Source of the DNA: Nelumbo lutea
Taxonomy: Eukaryota; Streptophyta; Magnoliopsida; Proteales; Nelumbonaceae
DNA: 64,000 bases
Direction: 5' to 3'
NCBI GenBank assembly: GCA_022828595.1
Contig: JAKGHH010000006.1
Coordinates: 14,938,499-15,002,498 of the forward strand
The notes below the pieces were generated by a model, which did no database searches, had not been told where the DNA came from, and worked only from the letters and a program-made list of their open reading frames with translations. Made by a program: the position numbers and the translations under genes. Positions within the stretch are counted from its first letter, which is position 1, and each line of letters opens with the position of its first letter. This document shows, one piece after another, positions 45,991 to 57,459 of this stretch.

Positions 45991-46980
45991 CAAGGTTGGT
46001 AAAGGATGGTCCTTTGGATTTTCTATCTATAGAAGATCTTCCCACCTGTGAGCCTTGCCTACAAGGCAAGATGACGAAACGACCATTTAACGGTAAACCT
46101 GAAAGATGTACAGGCACACTTGACCTAATACATACTGATGTATGTGGTCCCCTAAGTGTTAGGACACAAAATCAACACGTGTATTTCATCACCTTCACAG
46201 ATGATTTCTCATGATTTAGTTATGTGTACCTAATGAGACACAAGTCTAAATCCTTTGAAAAGTTCAAAGAGTTTAGACAAGAGGTCAAGAAACAGTTAGG
46301 GAGAGAAATTAAAGCCCTTCGATCTGGTTGAGGTGGCGAGTATCTCTATGACGAATTCAGTGACTACTTAAAGGACAATGGGATAGTGTCACAATTAGCT
46401 CATCCTGCTACACCACAACCTAACGGTGTTTCAGAGAGGAGGAATAGGACCTTATTGGATATGGTCCGGTCACTTCTCATACACTTAGAGTTACCCACAT
46501 CCTTTTGGGGTTATGCATTAGAGACTGCGATTTACGTGCTGAATGAGGTTCCAACCAAATCGGTTCCAAACACTCCATATGAACTTTGGACTTGAAAGAA
46601 ACCAAGTGTCAGACACTTGAAGATTTGGGGTTGTCTAGCACACGTTAAAAGAACGAGTGCAGACAAGTTGAAATCCAAGACCAGTCGTTGCCTATTTGTA
46701 GGCTACCCAAAAGGCTCTGTAGGTTACCTTTTCTATGACCAAAGTGAGCAGAAAGTGTTCTGCAGTCGAAATGCCCAATTCTTGGAGACCGATTACATCC
46801 TGGACACCCATCGTCAGGAAATTGTTCTTAATGAGGAGAGCTCAGGAGTAGTGGGTGATGTCCCACAGGTTCCAAGTAGTGACCAACCTAGAAGATCCAT
46901 TTGGGTATCCAGGCCACCAGTCCGTTATGGTTATGACCAGGATAGTTACTTGGTGGAAACCTTGACTAGTGAGGAGGATC
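45991..46980 (+). pseudogene. Element F integrase
   Basis: Continues the zinc finger with CEPCLQGKMTKRPF. The core has LIHTDVCGPLSV (first Asp), YFITFTDDFS (second Asp) and [20 protein letters not shown] (catalytic Glu). Stops lie after FTDDFS, at RSG/GGEYL and at YELWT/KKPS. The C-terminal part has LKIWGCLAHVKR, CLFVGYPKGSVGYLFYDQSE and FCSRNAQFLETDYILD. All catalytic residues are kept but three stops break the chain. Confidence 0.93.
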
Positions 46981-48554
46981 CCGTGACTTACGCGGAAGCT
47001 ATGTTGGACATAGATTCCCAGAAGTGGGTGGAGGCCATGAGAGCAGAGATGGACTCAATGGAAAGCAATGGAGTCTGAACTCTAGTAGATCCACCCTCCG
47101 AGGTAAAAGCAATCGGTTGCAAATGGATTTACAAGAGGAAGAAGGGCCCTGATGGTAGGATTGAGACCTTCAAAGCTCGCCTGGTGGTGAAAGGGTACAC
47201 TCAAAAAGAGGGCATCGATTATGAGGAAACCTTTTCGCCTATGGCCATGCTTAAATCCATTAGGATCCTACTAGTTGTAGCAGCATACCATGATTATGAG
47301 ATTTGGCAGATGGATGTCAAAACTGCATTCTTGAATGGAGATCTTACTGAAGATATCTATATGTAGCAGCCGCAAGGCTTCATAGCTGCGGGTCAGGAAA
47401 ACATGGTATGTAAACTCAATAGATCTATTAATGGACTTAAGCAAGCTTCTAGAAGTTGGAACATCCGTTTTGACTCTGCTGTCAAATCGTTTGACTTCGA
47501 GCAGAATCCGGATGAATCCTGTGTTTATAGGAAGTATAGTGGAGATAAGGTTACCTTCTTGGTTCTGTATGTAGATGACATTCTACTCATTAGGAATAAT
47601 GTAGGAATGTTGACTATGGTGAAAGTATGGCTTTCACAGCAATTCTCCATGAAAGATCTTGGAGAAGCCTCCTATATACTAGGTATTCGACTCTATAGAG
47701 ATAGATCAAAGCGGATAATAGGATTATCCCAATCTGCCTACATTGACAAAATAGTCAAAAGATACAGCATTGAAAACTCCAAGAAAGGAAATGTTCCTTT
47801 CAGGCACGGAGTCACTCTCTCCAAGAAGATGTCTCCCAAGACTTCTGAGGAGATTGATGGCATGAAAGGCGTTCCCTATGCCTCTGCCATAGGGAGCATC
47901 ATGTATGACATGCTGTGCACTCATCCTGACATTGCTCAGGCAGTGAGTGTAGTAAGCAGATTTCAGGCCAACCTAGGGCAGGAGCATTGGACTGCTGTGA
48001 AAAACATACTTAAGTACCTCCGAAGGACAAAAGAGTTTTGTCTAGTATTCGATGGTAACTCACTATAGATCCAAGGGTATATAGATGCCGATTTCCAGAC
48101 GGATCCAAATGATAGAAAGTCTACATTTGGATATGTTTTCACGATAGGATCATGTGTTGTTTGCTAAAAAACCAGCAAACAGGGGTCCACTACAGACTCC
48201 ACGACCGAGGCCGAGTACATTGCCGCAAGTGAAGCTGCCAAAGAAGCCGTGTGGATGAAGAAGTTCGTTCACGAGTTGGGAGTAGTTCCGTCCAACACAT
48301 CACCCATCCCATTGTTGTGTGACAACAATGGAGCTATTGCTCAGGCTAAGGAGCCACGAGCCCACTCAAAGTCGAAGCACATTGAGAGGAAGTACCATGT
48401 ACTGTGGGAGATTGTTGGTAAAGGGGATGTCCTGAATTAAAAGGTAGCATCAGCGGAAAATGTAGCAAACCCATTGACAAAACCACTATCACAGAAAGTA
48501 TTTGAGAAACACGTGGAAAGCATGGGACTCCGGCTAGTACCTGATTGGACCTAA
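46981..48554 (+). pseudogene. Element F reverse transcriptase and RNase H
   Basis: One frame throughout. RT: WVEAMRAEMDSMESNGV, a stop, [60 protein letters not shown], then a stop. Next come NRSINGLKQASRSWNIRFDS and the intact active site LYVDDILLI (47568-47579). RNase H: IDADFQTDPNDRKSTFGYVF, STTDSTTEAEYIAASEAA, LLCDNNGAIAQAKEPRAHSK, HIERKYHVLWEIVGKGDVLN and ANPLTKPLSQKVFEKHVESM. It ends DWT with a stop at 48552-48554. Five or six in-frame stops but no frameshift. Confidence 0.95.
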
Positions 48555-48568
48555 GTGCAAGTAGGAGC
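48553..48568 (+). promoter_or_regulatory. Polypurine tract of element F
   Basis: aagtgcaagtaggagc directly before the 3' LTR and overlapping the pol stop codon. Related copia elements have a similar aagtgg-rich tract. Confidence 0.75.
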
Positions 48569-50516
48569 TATTGGACAGTTTTGTATGCCCTTAGCTTCAA
48601 TCAAAATGATGTATTTTATAAGTTTATTGTAAATGAATAAAAGTGCATATTTGATTCATGTTCCCTTAGTATGTTTCTATGTAATACCCTTAAATTGGAC
48701 ACTTAATGAGACTCGTGTTAGTTTAGAATGTTCACAGCCAGTGGTCAGTCTGGGGAGACCTATCCTGACAAGGCTGACACTGTGGTGCCACCAAGTCAGT
48801 TGGGGTGGCTTGTCTCAGCTGCCGGGGTGAGACCCTAGGCACATACAATGTAGGATTAATTGAATCTTTGAACTGGACCAGATTTCCAGTATTGCCTTGG
48901 ACCTTGGAGATTGATGGGCAAAACTGAAAAATTACACCCGACCCCTAGATTCGATTATGATACTACACTATGTGTCAGATTGGGCTGTCTTTGATGTACC
49001 AATCAGTGAGATCCTTAGCGAGGGTCAAAACTTGGGTATGTTGGGACAGTCCGAGAATTCATCTCAGTGGGTGATCATAGTGACAGGATCAGCCTCTTTG
49101 TCAGACTAAGGTAATGATCAGGTATGCACTCTCACTGATGGAAACCAAGACTGCCAGCAACCGATTTCAATCGTTGAGATTTGTTTTGCAAAATATATTT
49201 TATATGAGATATAAAAGTATATATATTATGGTTTCTAAAAGGTTTGCAAAAGGTTTTAATTCCCAGGATCCATACAAGAGAGAGTGCAACACTGTTCTTT
49301 GCAGCCGAGGGAGAGGTAACTCTCTTGTCGGGCAGTGTATAATCATTATGGGCTGAGAGGTTAAGTATAAGACCATTAAGGATAATACCTGATGGGCTAA
49401 TCTTGCTTCTGCCTACAGTCCCTGGGTGTTACAAGGTGGCTTGGCGTAGGGACCACTTAGGGTAAGTGTTGGGCCCATAGAGCCCATTTGATGGGTTTTA
49501 GGGGGTGCACTGTCCATAACAGTGTATTCGGCCAGGCCTTGTAACAAAGGCTGGGCCGAACCCATGTGGCTGATGTGTAGATCAATGTTAGGGTCCCACG
49601 CCATACAAGGAATCCCAACTGGGCAATAGATTGGAAGGCTAAATGAATACATAACCTTAAATGGGCCGTAAGCCCATTTCGAACTGGGCTAATTTGATTA
49701 GTCACTTAAGGGGCGAATTTTGAGATGGATCAGTTGATAGGATTGGGCCTAGACCCTATCAACTTAGAGTGTCCAAGATCTAAATTTAGATCTGGAAACC
49801 TCCTAATTAGATTAGGAGATGGTTGATCTAATCTGCAGATAAGATAAGGGTTATCCCTTATCACTTAAAGGGACTTCTAATCCAAATATGATCTGGGTTA
49901 GCAACTCCTAATGGGATTAGGAGCTGATCCCTTTGAGATTATAAAAGGAGGAGGGGGCGGAAGCCTTTAGACATGCAATGCAATCCAGAGATCCTTGTCT
50001 TCAGAACTGAGATTACAAGAAGAGAGAATTCTGCTCCCTACAAATACTCTCTTGCCGCCTCCTTCCTGCAGCCACCGCCTCCAGCAGTTCGATCTCCAGT
50101 TCTTGGGAGAAATCAAGATTTGATCTTGATACCAATCTTTTGGAGAAAAGATTGGTGGGAGTTGTATTCACAAGCCGTCCAATTGATTCTTGTGAAGGGT
50201 CAAGTTCTTTTGGAAGAACACTGCTGATTCTGCTCTACCCTGCACTGTGCCATCTTTAGTGGGAGTAGATTTTGGATCCTTCCTTGGGCGTGAACACCTC
50301 CGTTAGGAGATACTGCTTCTCCGTATTAGGTATTATCTCTCCCTACTCCTTTTGGTTCAGATCTGATTCAGTTTATGGTTCAGGAATGTTTCTTGAAAAT
50401 ATGATTTTCTAAATAGGGAATTCGATTCCCAGTTGAAGGGAGAGAAAAATTTTTGAAATTTGCCCCCTTATTCCACAATCTTTGGGCGTCCATGTGATGG
50501 ATATCCTATCCCTTCA
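48569..50516 (+). repeat. 3' LTR of element F
   Basis: Begins TATTGGACAG (the usual TG is TA) and ends cccttca, followed by the TAGGC duplication. It is colinear with the 5' LTR. Confidence 0.97.
49940..49946 (+). promoter_or_regulatory. Putative TATA box, element F 3' LTR
   Basis: TATAAAA at the same place as in the 5' LTR. Confidence 0.55.
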
Positions 50517-51155
50517 TAGGCGTCTAAAAAGCTTAGCAACTCATGCCCCAAGGTCGCATCCACTAGGCGGTCAATCATGGGAAGTGGGAAGCAGTCCTTT
50601 GGGCAAGCTCGGTTGAGGTCGGTGTAGTTGACGCACATGCGCCATTTACAGTTAGCCTTTTTCACCAGAATGGGGTTGGCCACCCAGCTCGGATAATGGA
50701 CTTCCCTGATAAATTCGGTCGCAAGGAGCTTCCCGACCTCCTCGTTGACTACCCTCCATCGCTCTGGGGTTAGGTTGCGTTTCTTCTGTTTAACGTGTCT
50801 AACTACAGGATTAGTATTAAGTTTATGATTTATGATGCTAGGGTCTATGCCGGGCATTTCTGTCGCAGACCATGCAAAAACATCTAAATTTTAAAGTAAA
50901 AAGCGTACCGGTTTAGATCGCAGGGGCTCCTTAATGGAAGCACCTATCTGAAGAGTTCGGGCTGCATCTTCCACTGAGGTTGGGATGAAGACGGTCTCTT
51001 CTGTGGGCGCAGCTCACTCTTCACTTTGCTCCATGGTCGCTCCAACTCGAGGTCATCAGCCACTTTAGTTTTTCCCTTAAGGACGGTGATGTAGCATTTG
51101 CGAGACTCAAGTTGGTTACCTCGTGCTACCTAGATGCCGAAGTCTGTGGGGAACT
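50517..51155 (-). pseudogene. Element C reverse transcriptase, N-terminal part and linker
   Basis: Minus strand: MPGIDPSIINHKLNTNPVVR, RWRVVNEEVGKLLATEFIRE, then WVANPILVKKANCKWRMCVN, YTDLNRACPKDCFPLPMIDR and ATLGHELLSFLDAY, where element F interrupts. These are RT finger and palm motifs of Tat elements. 50858-51155 is the poorly preserved protease-RT linker. Confidence 0.9.
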
Positions 51156-51464
51156 TCAGGCGTGGGTAATCGGCCGACCTACTATGGCGTTATACAGGAA
51201 GGGGGTTGTGACCACCAAGAAGTCATGGTTGAGACTCACTATGCTAGGCCAGGTGCCGACTTCCACAGATACTGTTACCCTTCCCAGGGGCCGAACTTCC
51301 TCTCCAATGAAGCCTACTAGGGGAGTGTTCGCAGGCTTTAGGTCGCACTCTTGAAGCTGGAGTTGGTCGAAGGCCGCTTTGAAGAGGATGTCTGCTGAGC
51401 TGCTTGAATCGACAAGGACGCGCCTAACTTCGAAGTCATTGATCTTCATCTTTATGACGAGCAC
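51156..51464 (-). pseudogene. Element C aspartic protease
   Basis: MLVIKMKINDFEVRRVLVDS then SSSADILFKAAFDQLQL. Tat proteases usually have VDxGSSADIL, so the Gly is changed to Ser (DSSSSADIL). It continues with NHDFLVVTTPFLYNAIVGRP. It is open over 103 codons. Confidence 0.88.
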
Positions 51465-51557
51465 ATCATCATGGGGATAGTGGACCCGTGTGCATCGTCC
51501 TCTGTGAAGAAGATGGGGTCTTTTGTCCTTGGTCGCTTCAATGGGTTCTACCCTTTC

Positions 51558-53474
51558 CTACCGGTCTCGCGGGCTGATGCACGAGCTGCTGCTGAGGTGC
51601 AGCCCACCACAATCGAACCTTCGACTATGATATGATGGTCCCCTGAACTGGTCTCTCTTCGGGGGGCTGCTTCTGTGGCTGTTCCACTTGCCTGCTAGAC
51701 TCGGCAGCATCTCTACTTGGCTCCCCTTGTTGACCTGCTTTATTATTATTATTATTATTACTTTGTACAAAATTTCTCAAATATCCGCGACGGATGAGTT
51801 CTTCTATCTCATTGCGGAGGTTTTTACATCTTCTGGTACTATGACCGTGATCTTTATGGAAGCTACAATATAAATCTTTATTCCTGGTGTTAGGGTCGGC
51901 CTTCAGCCGAGGTGGCCACTTCACGTACAGAGCATCTGTACGTTTCCTTCTTCTTCCTGCTGTCCCTTTCTGCTGCTGGAGCTTGGAAGGGCTGGACTGG
52001 CCTTGCCCCCCGAGTTGTGTCCTTCTTCTTCCTACTGTCGCCTTGAGACAGGGGTTCTGGCTCCCTCTTTCTTTTTTCCAGGGCCTGCTTGCCTTTCTGG
52101 TTGATCTCCTCCTCTGTCCCTATGAACCAATCCATGAGCTTAAGGAACTCGGTCATGGTCTTGGGTTGGTTGACAACTACGTGCCACTTGAACTCTTTGT
52201 GGGTGATACCTCGCTTGGCGGCTGTACTATGGGATCCAGGTCGGGTATCTGCAAACAAGCGTCATTGAACCGCTTGATGTAGCTCTGGATGGACTCCCCT
52301 TCCTTTTGCACTATGGTGAGGAGGCTCTCTTGAGTTTACAGACACCTTTTGCTGGTGATGAAGTAGGAGGTGAAAACTTGCACGAACTACACCCAACTTC
52401 TTATCGAGCCGGACGCGAGGTTTCGGTACCAGGTGCGGGCTACTCCTCTGAAGGTGGTGGAAAAGGCCACGCACATGCAGGACTCGCTGGCTCTTGCTAG
52501 GTGCATCTAGGACTGAAAGGCGTCCACATGGTCATTTGGATCGAAAGACCCATCATACTTATCCAGAGGAGGGAGCTTAAACTCCATTGGCATGGGGACA
52601 ACAAGGAGTTTTGGAGATAACGGGGAAGAAACTGAGAGGAGGGGTACTTCACCTGAAAATACCTCCTCTTTTCCTTTGAGCTCGGGAGAGACTAGGGTAG
52701 CAGTTTGGCGAGCTCGCCGGCATCTTCGCTATTGTTTCGCTGGCTTGGCATTGGTGCTTGATCCTTCAATGTCGCTGAGCTCGACGGGCTCAAACTACTG
52801 GTGGTAACTCTGGACCAAAGGGCCCTGCCTATAGTCCACGGCTAGGACCTCGAACGGATTTCTGTGAGCGGGAGCTCGAACTGCGAAGGTCGGAGTGATA
52901 CAGGCTTGGTTGGCTGGGAGGCCCCGGACCTGCCCACAAGCTGCAAGGCGGGGGTAGTTGGCCTCTCCTTCTTGCTATGGGAAGAGGATTGGCTCTTGGC
53001 CGGATCCTGGGCCTGGGAGGCCTCTTCCCGGTGAGGTCTCTCACTTCGGCGGGAGGGCTTGGTCTACTTTGTGGCTAGATGCCGAGGGGGAAGCAACGAC
53101 TGGGCCTGAGGCAGAGAGGGGAACTGCTACTGGTATTGGTATTGGGAAACTTGGTGTAGCAATTGTTGTTGGTAGAGTTAGAATTGTTGAAATTGTTGCA
53201 TTTGAGCCTGCATGGCTCGCATGCATTGCATCAAGTCCTCCAACTGGTTTGGGCTGGCCATTGGGGGCACAACTAAGGGTTCAGCAAAGGTTTCCCCAAT
53301 TGTGGAAGGGAGTGGAGTGACCGCGGGTGTCACTGTAAGAGGCACGTTCAAGCTGGGGACTCCGTCCATGGAGAGGGGGATGGTGAACTGTCCAATACAG
53401 ATAGTAGGAAGCTGGGGCTGCTCCCCGGAAGCATTCTGGCTGGTACCACATCCGGCGTTACTGGAAGAAGCCAT
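51558..53474 (-). pseudogene. Element C gag
   Basis: The start at 53474 gives MASSSNAGCGTSQNASGEQP, 60 bp from the PBS. A Met/Gln-rich helix (LEDLMQCMRAMQAQMQQF) follows, then a stop at 53178. The capsid core in later frames reads FKLPPLDKYDGSFDPNDHVD (about 52560) and AFSTTFRGVARTWYRNL. The part EFLKLMDWFIGTEEEINQKG is at about 52120. A Tat-type nucleocapsid motif, YCSFHKDHGHSTRRCKNLRN, is at about 51860, followed by IEELIRRGYLRNFV and a run of Asn from a microsatellite. Frameshifts and stops are numerous. Confidence 0.88.
51739..51760. repeat. (TTA)n microsatellite in element C gag
   Basis: Seven TTA units; on the minus strand they encode a run of Asn. Confidence 0.95.
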
Positions 53475-53534
53475 GAATGCTGATTTTTTGGAAAAAGAAA
53501 CTGTAAAAGCTTAGAGGAAGGCTTTTAGAAGCGT

Positions 53535-53552
53535 TTCCCACAAACGGCGCCA
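53535..53552 (-). promoter_or_regulatory. Primer-binding site of element C
   Basis: TGGCGCCGTTTGTGGGAA on the minus strand, 2 bp inside the 5' LTR. This type is common in Tat-lineage elements. Confidence 0.9.
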
Positions 53553-53554
53553 AA

Positions 53555-54485
53555 TGATGCGACACGATCTGGGCACTCCTAGCTGGCTGCTGACTAGCTC
53601 CTTGTTGGCAATGGACGGCACCTGAGAAGATGAAGAAGAAGGATTCCCAGGGATTTTCCCAACGGGAATACTCTGAAGCTTAAGTTAGAACGCTGGAGAG
53701 GAAGAAAAGAGTGTAAGAGGCTAAGAGTGTAGGTCACGCTAGATCACTGTGCTTGTGAGGTTAGCTTGTGAGCAAGTAAGATAATCCAAGTTCAGATGAA
53801 AATTCTAGAGTGAGTGAATGTGTCTCTCCCTCTCGCCTAAAAGGCTTTTATAGTGGCATTCTTGTCAAATCGGGCATAACCACCACTTGGCTCCTATTGC
53901 AGCCATTACTTGCCAGGTCTACACAGGTGATCGTTATATTGTACTATCCGCTTGGCTGAGTGACATGTCCCAATGGGGCAGGCACGCCTCCATCTGTTGA
54001 GAGACATGGGTGCAGGCTGTAGAAAGGACAATGACTGCATCGCTAGTCGAGAGATGTAGCGCAGTCTGACCAGTACGGTCTTGTCAGATTGAAGCTTCCT
54101 GAGAGCGTCGCATCACTCAATCGCAAGTTACTTCGTAGCGAGCTATCCTTGCCGCGAGCTACTTTGTAGCAAGCTCTTAGAGGTACTTTGAGGTGACCCT
54201 CATCAATGTTGGTCTTTGGGGCAGTTCTTCTACCCAGGTGCTGGAGCGAGCTGGTTTCCCTAGTTCACGAGCTGAAATAGTCTTGGAGTATTCCCTTCTT
54301 AGTAACTCGGGGGACCTGGAGCTGACGTTGTAGTGAGCTCCCCCTATAGCGAGCTATGACGTAGCGAGCTGCTCTATAGGCTCGTTACTTAGTTGTGGTC
54401 AGGCCATGATGCTGAGTTGTTACTCGTGTTGAGTCAGGTTCACATGTCATCGTCTCAGTAGGTCGGGTCAAATCATCCTCCATCA
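53555..54485 (-). repeat. 5' LTR of element C
   Basis: Starts TGATGCGACACGATCTGG on the plus strand. The first 561 bp match the left LTR. The remaining 370 bp (54116-54485) are unique here and contain repeated gtagcgagct phrases. It ends CATCA, followed by the AGGTT target duplication. Confidence 0.8.
53845..53852 (-). promoter_or_regulatory. Putative TATA box in element C 5' LTR
   Basis: TATAAAAG on the minus strand, same place in the 3' LTR. Confidence 0.55.
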
Positions 54486-54879
54486 AGGTTAAAAACCATT
54501 GACCCAGACGGTTGGACTATTGACCCAATCAACCCAATGATTGGGTCTCGAGTTGCATACTAACCATGTATGCAAACTTTGGGAGGCCTAACTTTGCATT
54601 TCGATGTCCAATTGTAGTGATTTTTTTTTATTTTGGGTAACATTTTGATATATGTGCATCCCAATGTTCCATATCCCATTATTTTTCCAAAACCCCTTTT
54701 TAGCCTCAAATTGCAATTTTTAGTATTTTTTACAAACGAAAAATTTAAAACTAAATAAAAACATTAATTAGATACCCTATTTTTGTGCCCTTTAGTCTTT
54801 CTGCAACATTTTGAGCTTCAAGCATGCTTTAGCTAACCTCTCAACCGACCTGTGAGCATTTTTGGAATTAAAAAAATAG
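54486..54879. other. Spacer, no gene
   Basis: Starts with the right AGGTT duplication of element C. 54486-54560 has ttgacccaatcaaccc-type phrases similar to those left of the element (about 34995-35060), consistent with one older repeat split by element C. No gene seen. Confidence 0.45.
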
Positions 54880-55985
54880 GGCCTCAAAAATCCGAGACCA
54901 TAAGTATGTAGAGCCAAAAAATCCATGGCACAAAGATCACTCGAATCTGATACTATTTACCCCTTCATCCCAAGACCCAAAGTTGGAACTAATTTCGATC
55001 GTCCGATCAAAGTCATTTTTATCCTAAACCTCATTTCATGTCAACTCAAAAATCCAAAACTATAAGTACGTAGATCCCATAAATCCAAATCTAACAACAC
55101 TAAGATCACCTGAATCCGACACCGTTTACCCCTTCATCCTAAGACCCAAAGTTGAAATCGATTTCGATTGTTAGATTGAGATTATTTTGATCCTGGACCT
55201 CAGTTCATGTCAAATCAGAAATCTGACACCATAGGTACATAGAGCTTAAAAATCCAAATCATACAACACCTAGATCACTGAAATCCAACACCATTTACCT
55301 CTTCACCTTAAGACCTGAAGCCAGAGTGAGTGGACTCTTATTGACCAATTGGAGTCATTTTCATCTTGAACCTCATTTCATGTCAAATCAAAAATCCAAA
55401 ACCAGAAGTACGTAGATCCCAAAGATCCAAATCTAACAACACCAAGATCACTCAAATCCGACACTATTTACCCCTTCATGCTAAGACTCAAATCCATAAC
55501 TGATTCCAATTATTCGATTAGAGTCATTTTGATCTTGAACCTCATTTCACATCAAATTAGAAATCCAAGACCATAGGTATGTATATCCCAAAAATCCAAA
55601 TCCAATAACACCAAGATCACTCGAATCCAACACCATTTACCCATTCATCTTAAGACCCAAAGCCAGAACTGATTTCGATCATCTAGTCAGAGTTATTTTG
55701 ATCATGAACCTCATTTCACATTAACTCATAAATCTAAAACCATAGGTAACCCAAAAATCCAAAATTGACACTGTTTATCCCTTCATTTTAAGACTCAAAG
55801 TCAAAACTGATTCCAATCGTCTTATCGGGACCATTTTGATCCTGAACCTCAATTTATGTCAAATCCAACGACACCCAGATCACTGAAAATTGACACCATT
55901 TACCTTTTCATCTTAAGACCTGAAGCCAGAGCCGATTTTAATTGTCCGATCGGAGTCATTTTCTAAACCTTAGTTTATGTCAAAT
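54880..55985. repeat. 169-bp satellite-like tandem array, about 6.5 copies
   Basis: The landmark tttac followed by ccttcat recurs at 54956, 55125, 55294, 55467, 55636, 55774 and 55899. Spacings are 169, 169, 173, 169, 138 and 125 bp; the last units are shortened by deletion. Each unit has the phrases aaatccaaatc, accaagatcac, aagacccaaag, gatttcgat and aacctcatttcat. Units differ by roughly 15-20 percent. The length is in the range of nucleosome-sized plant satellites. There is no coding. Confidence 0.93.
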
Positions 55986-56030
55986 CAGAAATATATATAT
56001 ATATATATAATGTGTGTGTGTGTATGTGTG
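55986..56030. repeat. (AT)n and (TG)n microsatellites
   Basis: An AT run is followed directly by a TG run, at the end of the satellite-like array. Confidence 0.95.
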
Positions 56031-57266
56031 TCTTTGACTTTTGGAATTTTCATTGGACCACAAATTCCCCCTCTCTAAAGTTTGAATTGGAAAACAATAT
56101 AAGTCAAAAAATTGTTATTTTACATCTTCATTTAATGCGTTTATACTATTATTAAAAGTGTAAATAATGGTTAGAAACTTTTTTACTAGAATGCACTTAT
56201 TTTCTAATTTAATTCCTCTCTAATTGTGATGGCACAAAATGTAATTTGAGCTACTAAATTTCTTCTCATTCAATTACCTCTCATTAAGTTGTATTATTAA
56301 CTCCTACTCCTTTATTGAATCCTATATTTAAGATATTTATTCACAAAATAAAAAATAAAATTTTATCAATTAGATCTACATCCAATGCTTTTAAAGATAT
56401 AAATACATGTTTTTTTTTTTAATTTACCCAAAAATGGAACCATTTTTCCATCATGGTGGTAAGTAAGCAATTCAGCCATCTAAGTCAAATTGATTATTCC
56501 ATGATGTCATAATTAAATAAAAAAACTTTTAAAATATAGACAAATAACAAATTTAGAAAGATTGGAAACACACAAACTTTAAAATATAGACAAATAAATA
56601 ATCATTATTCTTATTCATGTTGGAAAGCAATCCAAAGGTAAAAATTATTTTTGTGGTGACAATTCAACAATTCAACCTTTTAAGTTAAATATGTCAACCT
56701 TTAATATCATAATTAAATCAAAATGGAAAAAATATAAAAAGCACAAAAACATTATGTAATGATACAAAATTTTGTAAATAGAATTTAGGCACCTATCTAA
56801 TATTTTAAAAAATAAGTGTGATAAATAATAATTGCTTTATTGATGTTGAAAATAAAATATAAAATTTAAAACCAACCTAAAAATGATTGTTTTCTTGGTG
56901 GCAGGTTAACAATTCAACCTTTTAGATGATATGTGTTAGTCATTGATTTCATAATTAAATAATAAAAATTAAAAAATATATATATAAATACAAAAAATAT
57001 AAAAAAATAGGAACTCTACAGAAAACATTTGGACACATATCTATTTTTTTATATTAATCATATTAAAAGTTAAACATGATAAACAATAATTATTTTTAAC
57101 TTTTTATTGATGATATAAATAAAATACAAAATTCAAAATTAACCAAAAAGTGAACTTGTTTTCCTATTTGATGGTAGATCAATTCAACATTTTAGGTTCA
57201 ATGTATCGACTTATGAAGTTATAATTAAATAATAAAATTTTATTTTAAAAGATAAAAACATAAAAG

Positions 57267-57271
<5 letters not shown>

Positions 57272-57306
<35 letters not shown>
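57272..57306. repeat. (AT)n microsatellite
   Basis: About 17 alternating AT units. Confidence 0.95.
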
Positions 57307-57309
<3 letters not shown>

Positions 57310-57459
57310 TATGTAAAAAACATCTTGGTACATCTCTATATTAATGAACCATAATAAGTGTGACAAATAAAATTAATTTTATAGACATAAAAATATATAA
57401 AAAATTATAGAAAATTTTGGAAACATATTATATACTATCATCATTATAAAATTTGTCAC

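Larger units (their letters stand above)
40936..50516 (+). mobile_element. Element F: complete Ty1/copia retrotransposon nested in element C
   Basis: The LTRs (40936-42888 and 48569-50516; 1,953 and 1,948 bp) are about 95 percent alike. They are flanked by the perfect duplication TAGGC (40931-40935 and 50517-50521). The inside has a PBS of the initiator-Met type, a 1.8-kb leader, gag, protease, integrase, RT and RNase H in copia order, and a PPT. The insertion splits the RT gene of element C, so F is younger than C. About ten stops and two frameshifts show that it has nevertheless decayed. The pol wording is of the Tork/TAR kind, which I judge only from general likeness. Confidence 0.97.
35075..54485 (-). 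mobile_element. Element C: Tat-lineage Ty3/gypsy retrotransposon with antisense gene, split by copia element F
   Basis: Boundaries are set by the perfect 5-bp duplication AGGTT (35070-35074 and 54486-54490) next to TGATG and CATCA ends. Minus-strand order is PBS, gag, protease, RT, RNase H, a second RNase H, integrase, a plus-strand gene, then the 3' LTR. Two RNase H domains and the antisense ORF near the 3' LTR are known hallmarks of the Tat lineage. A full copia element (40936-50516) lies inside the RT domain. The 3' LTR has lost about 360 bp of U3 together with any PPT. All genes carry stops. Confidence 0.85.

Noticed and set aside
35635..54115. LTR end of element C at the inner CATCA (561-bp LTR)
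   Set aside because: The flanks at those points do not match (AGGTT against CTCAA), and similarity continues for about ten bases beyond. CATCA plus AGGTT at 54485 fits better.
54880..55985. CRISPR-like array
   Set aside because: The unit is 169 bp with no separate spacers, in a eukaryotic context; it is a tandem satellite-like repeat.
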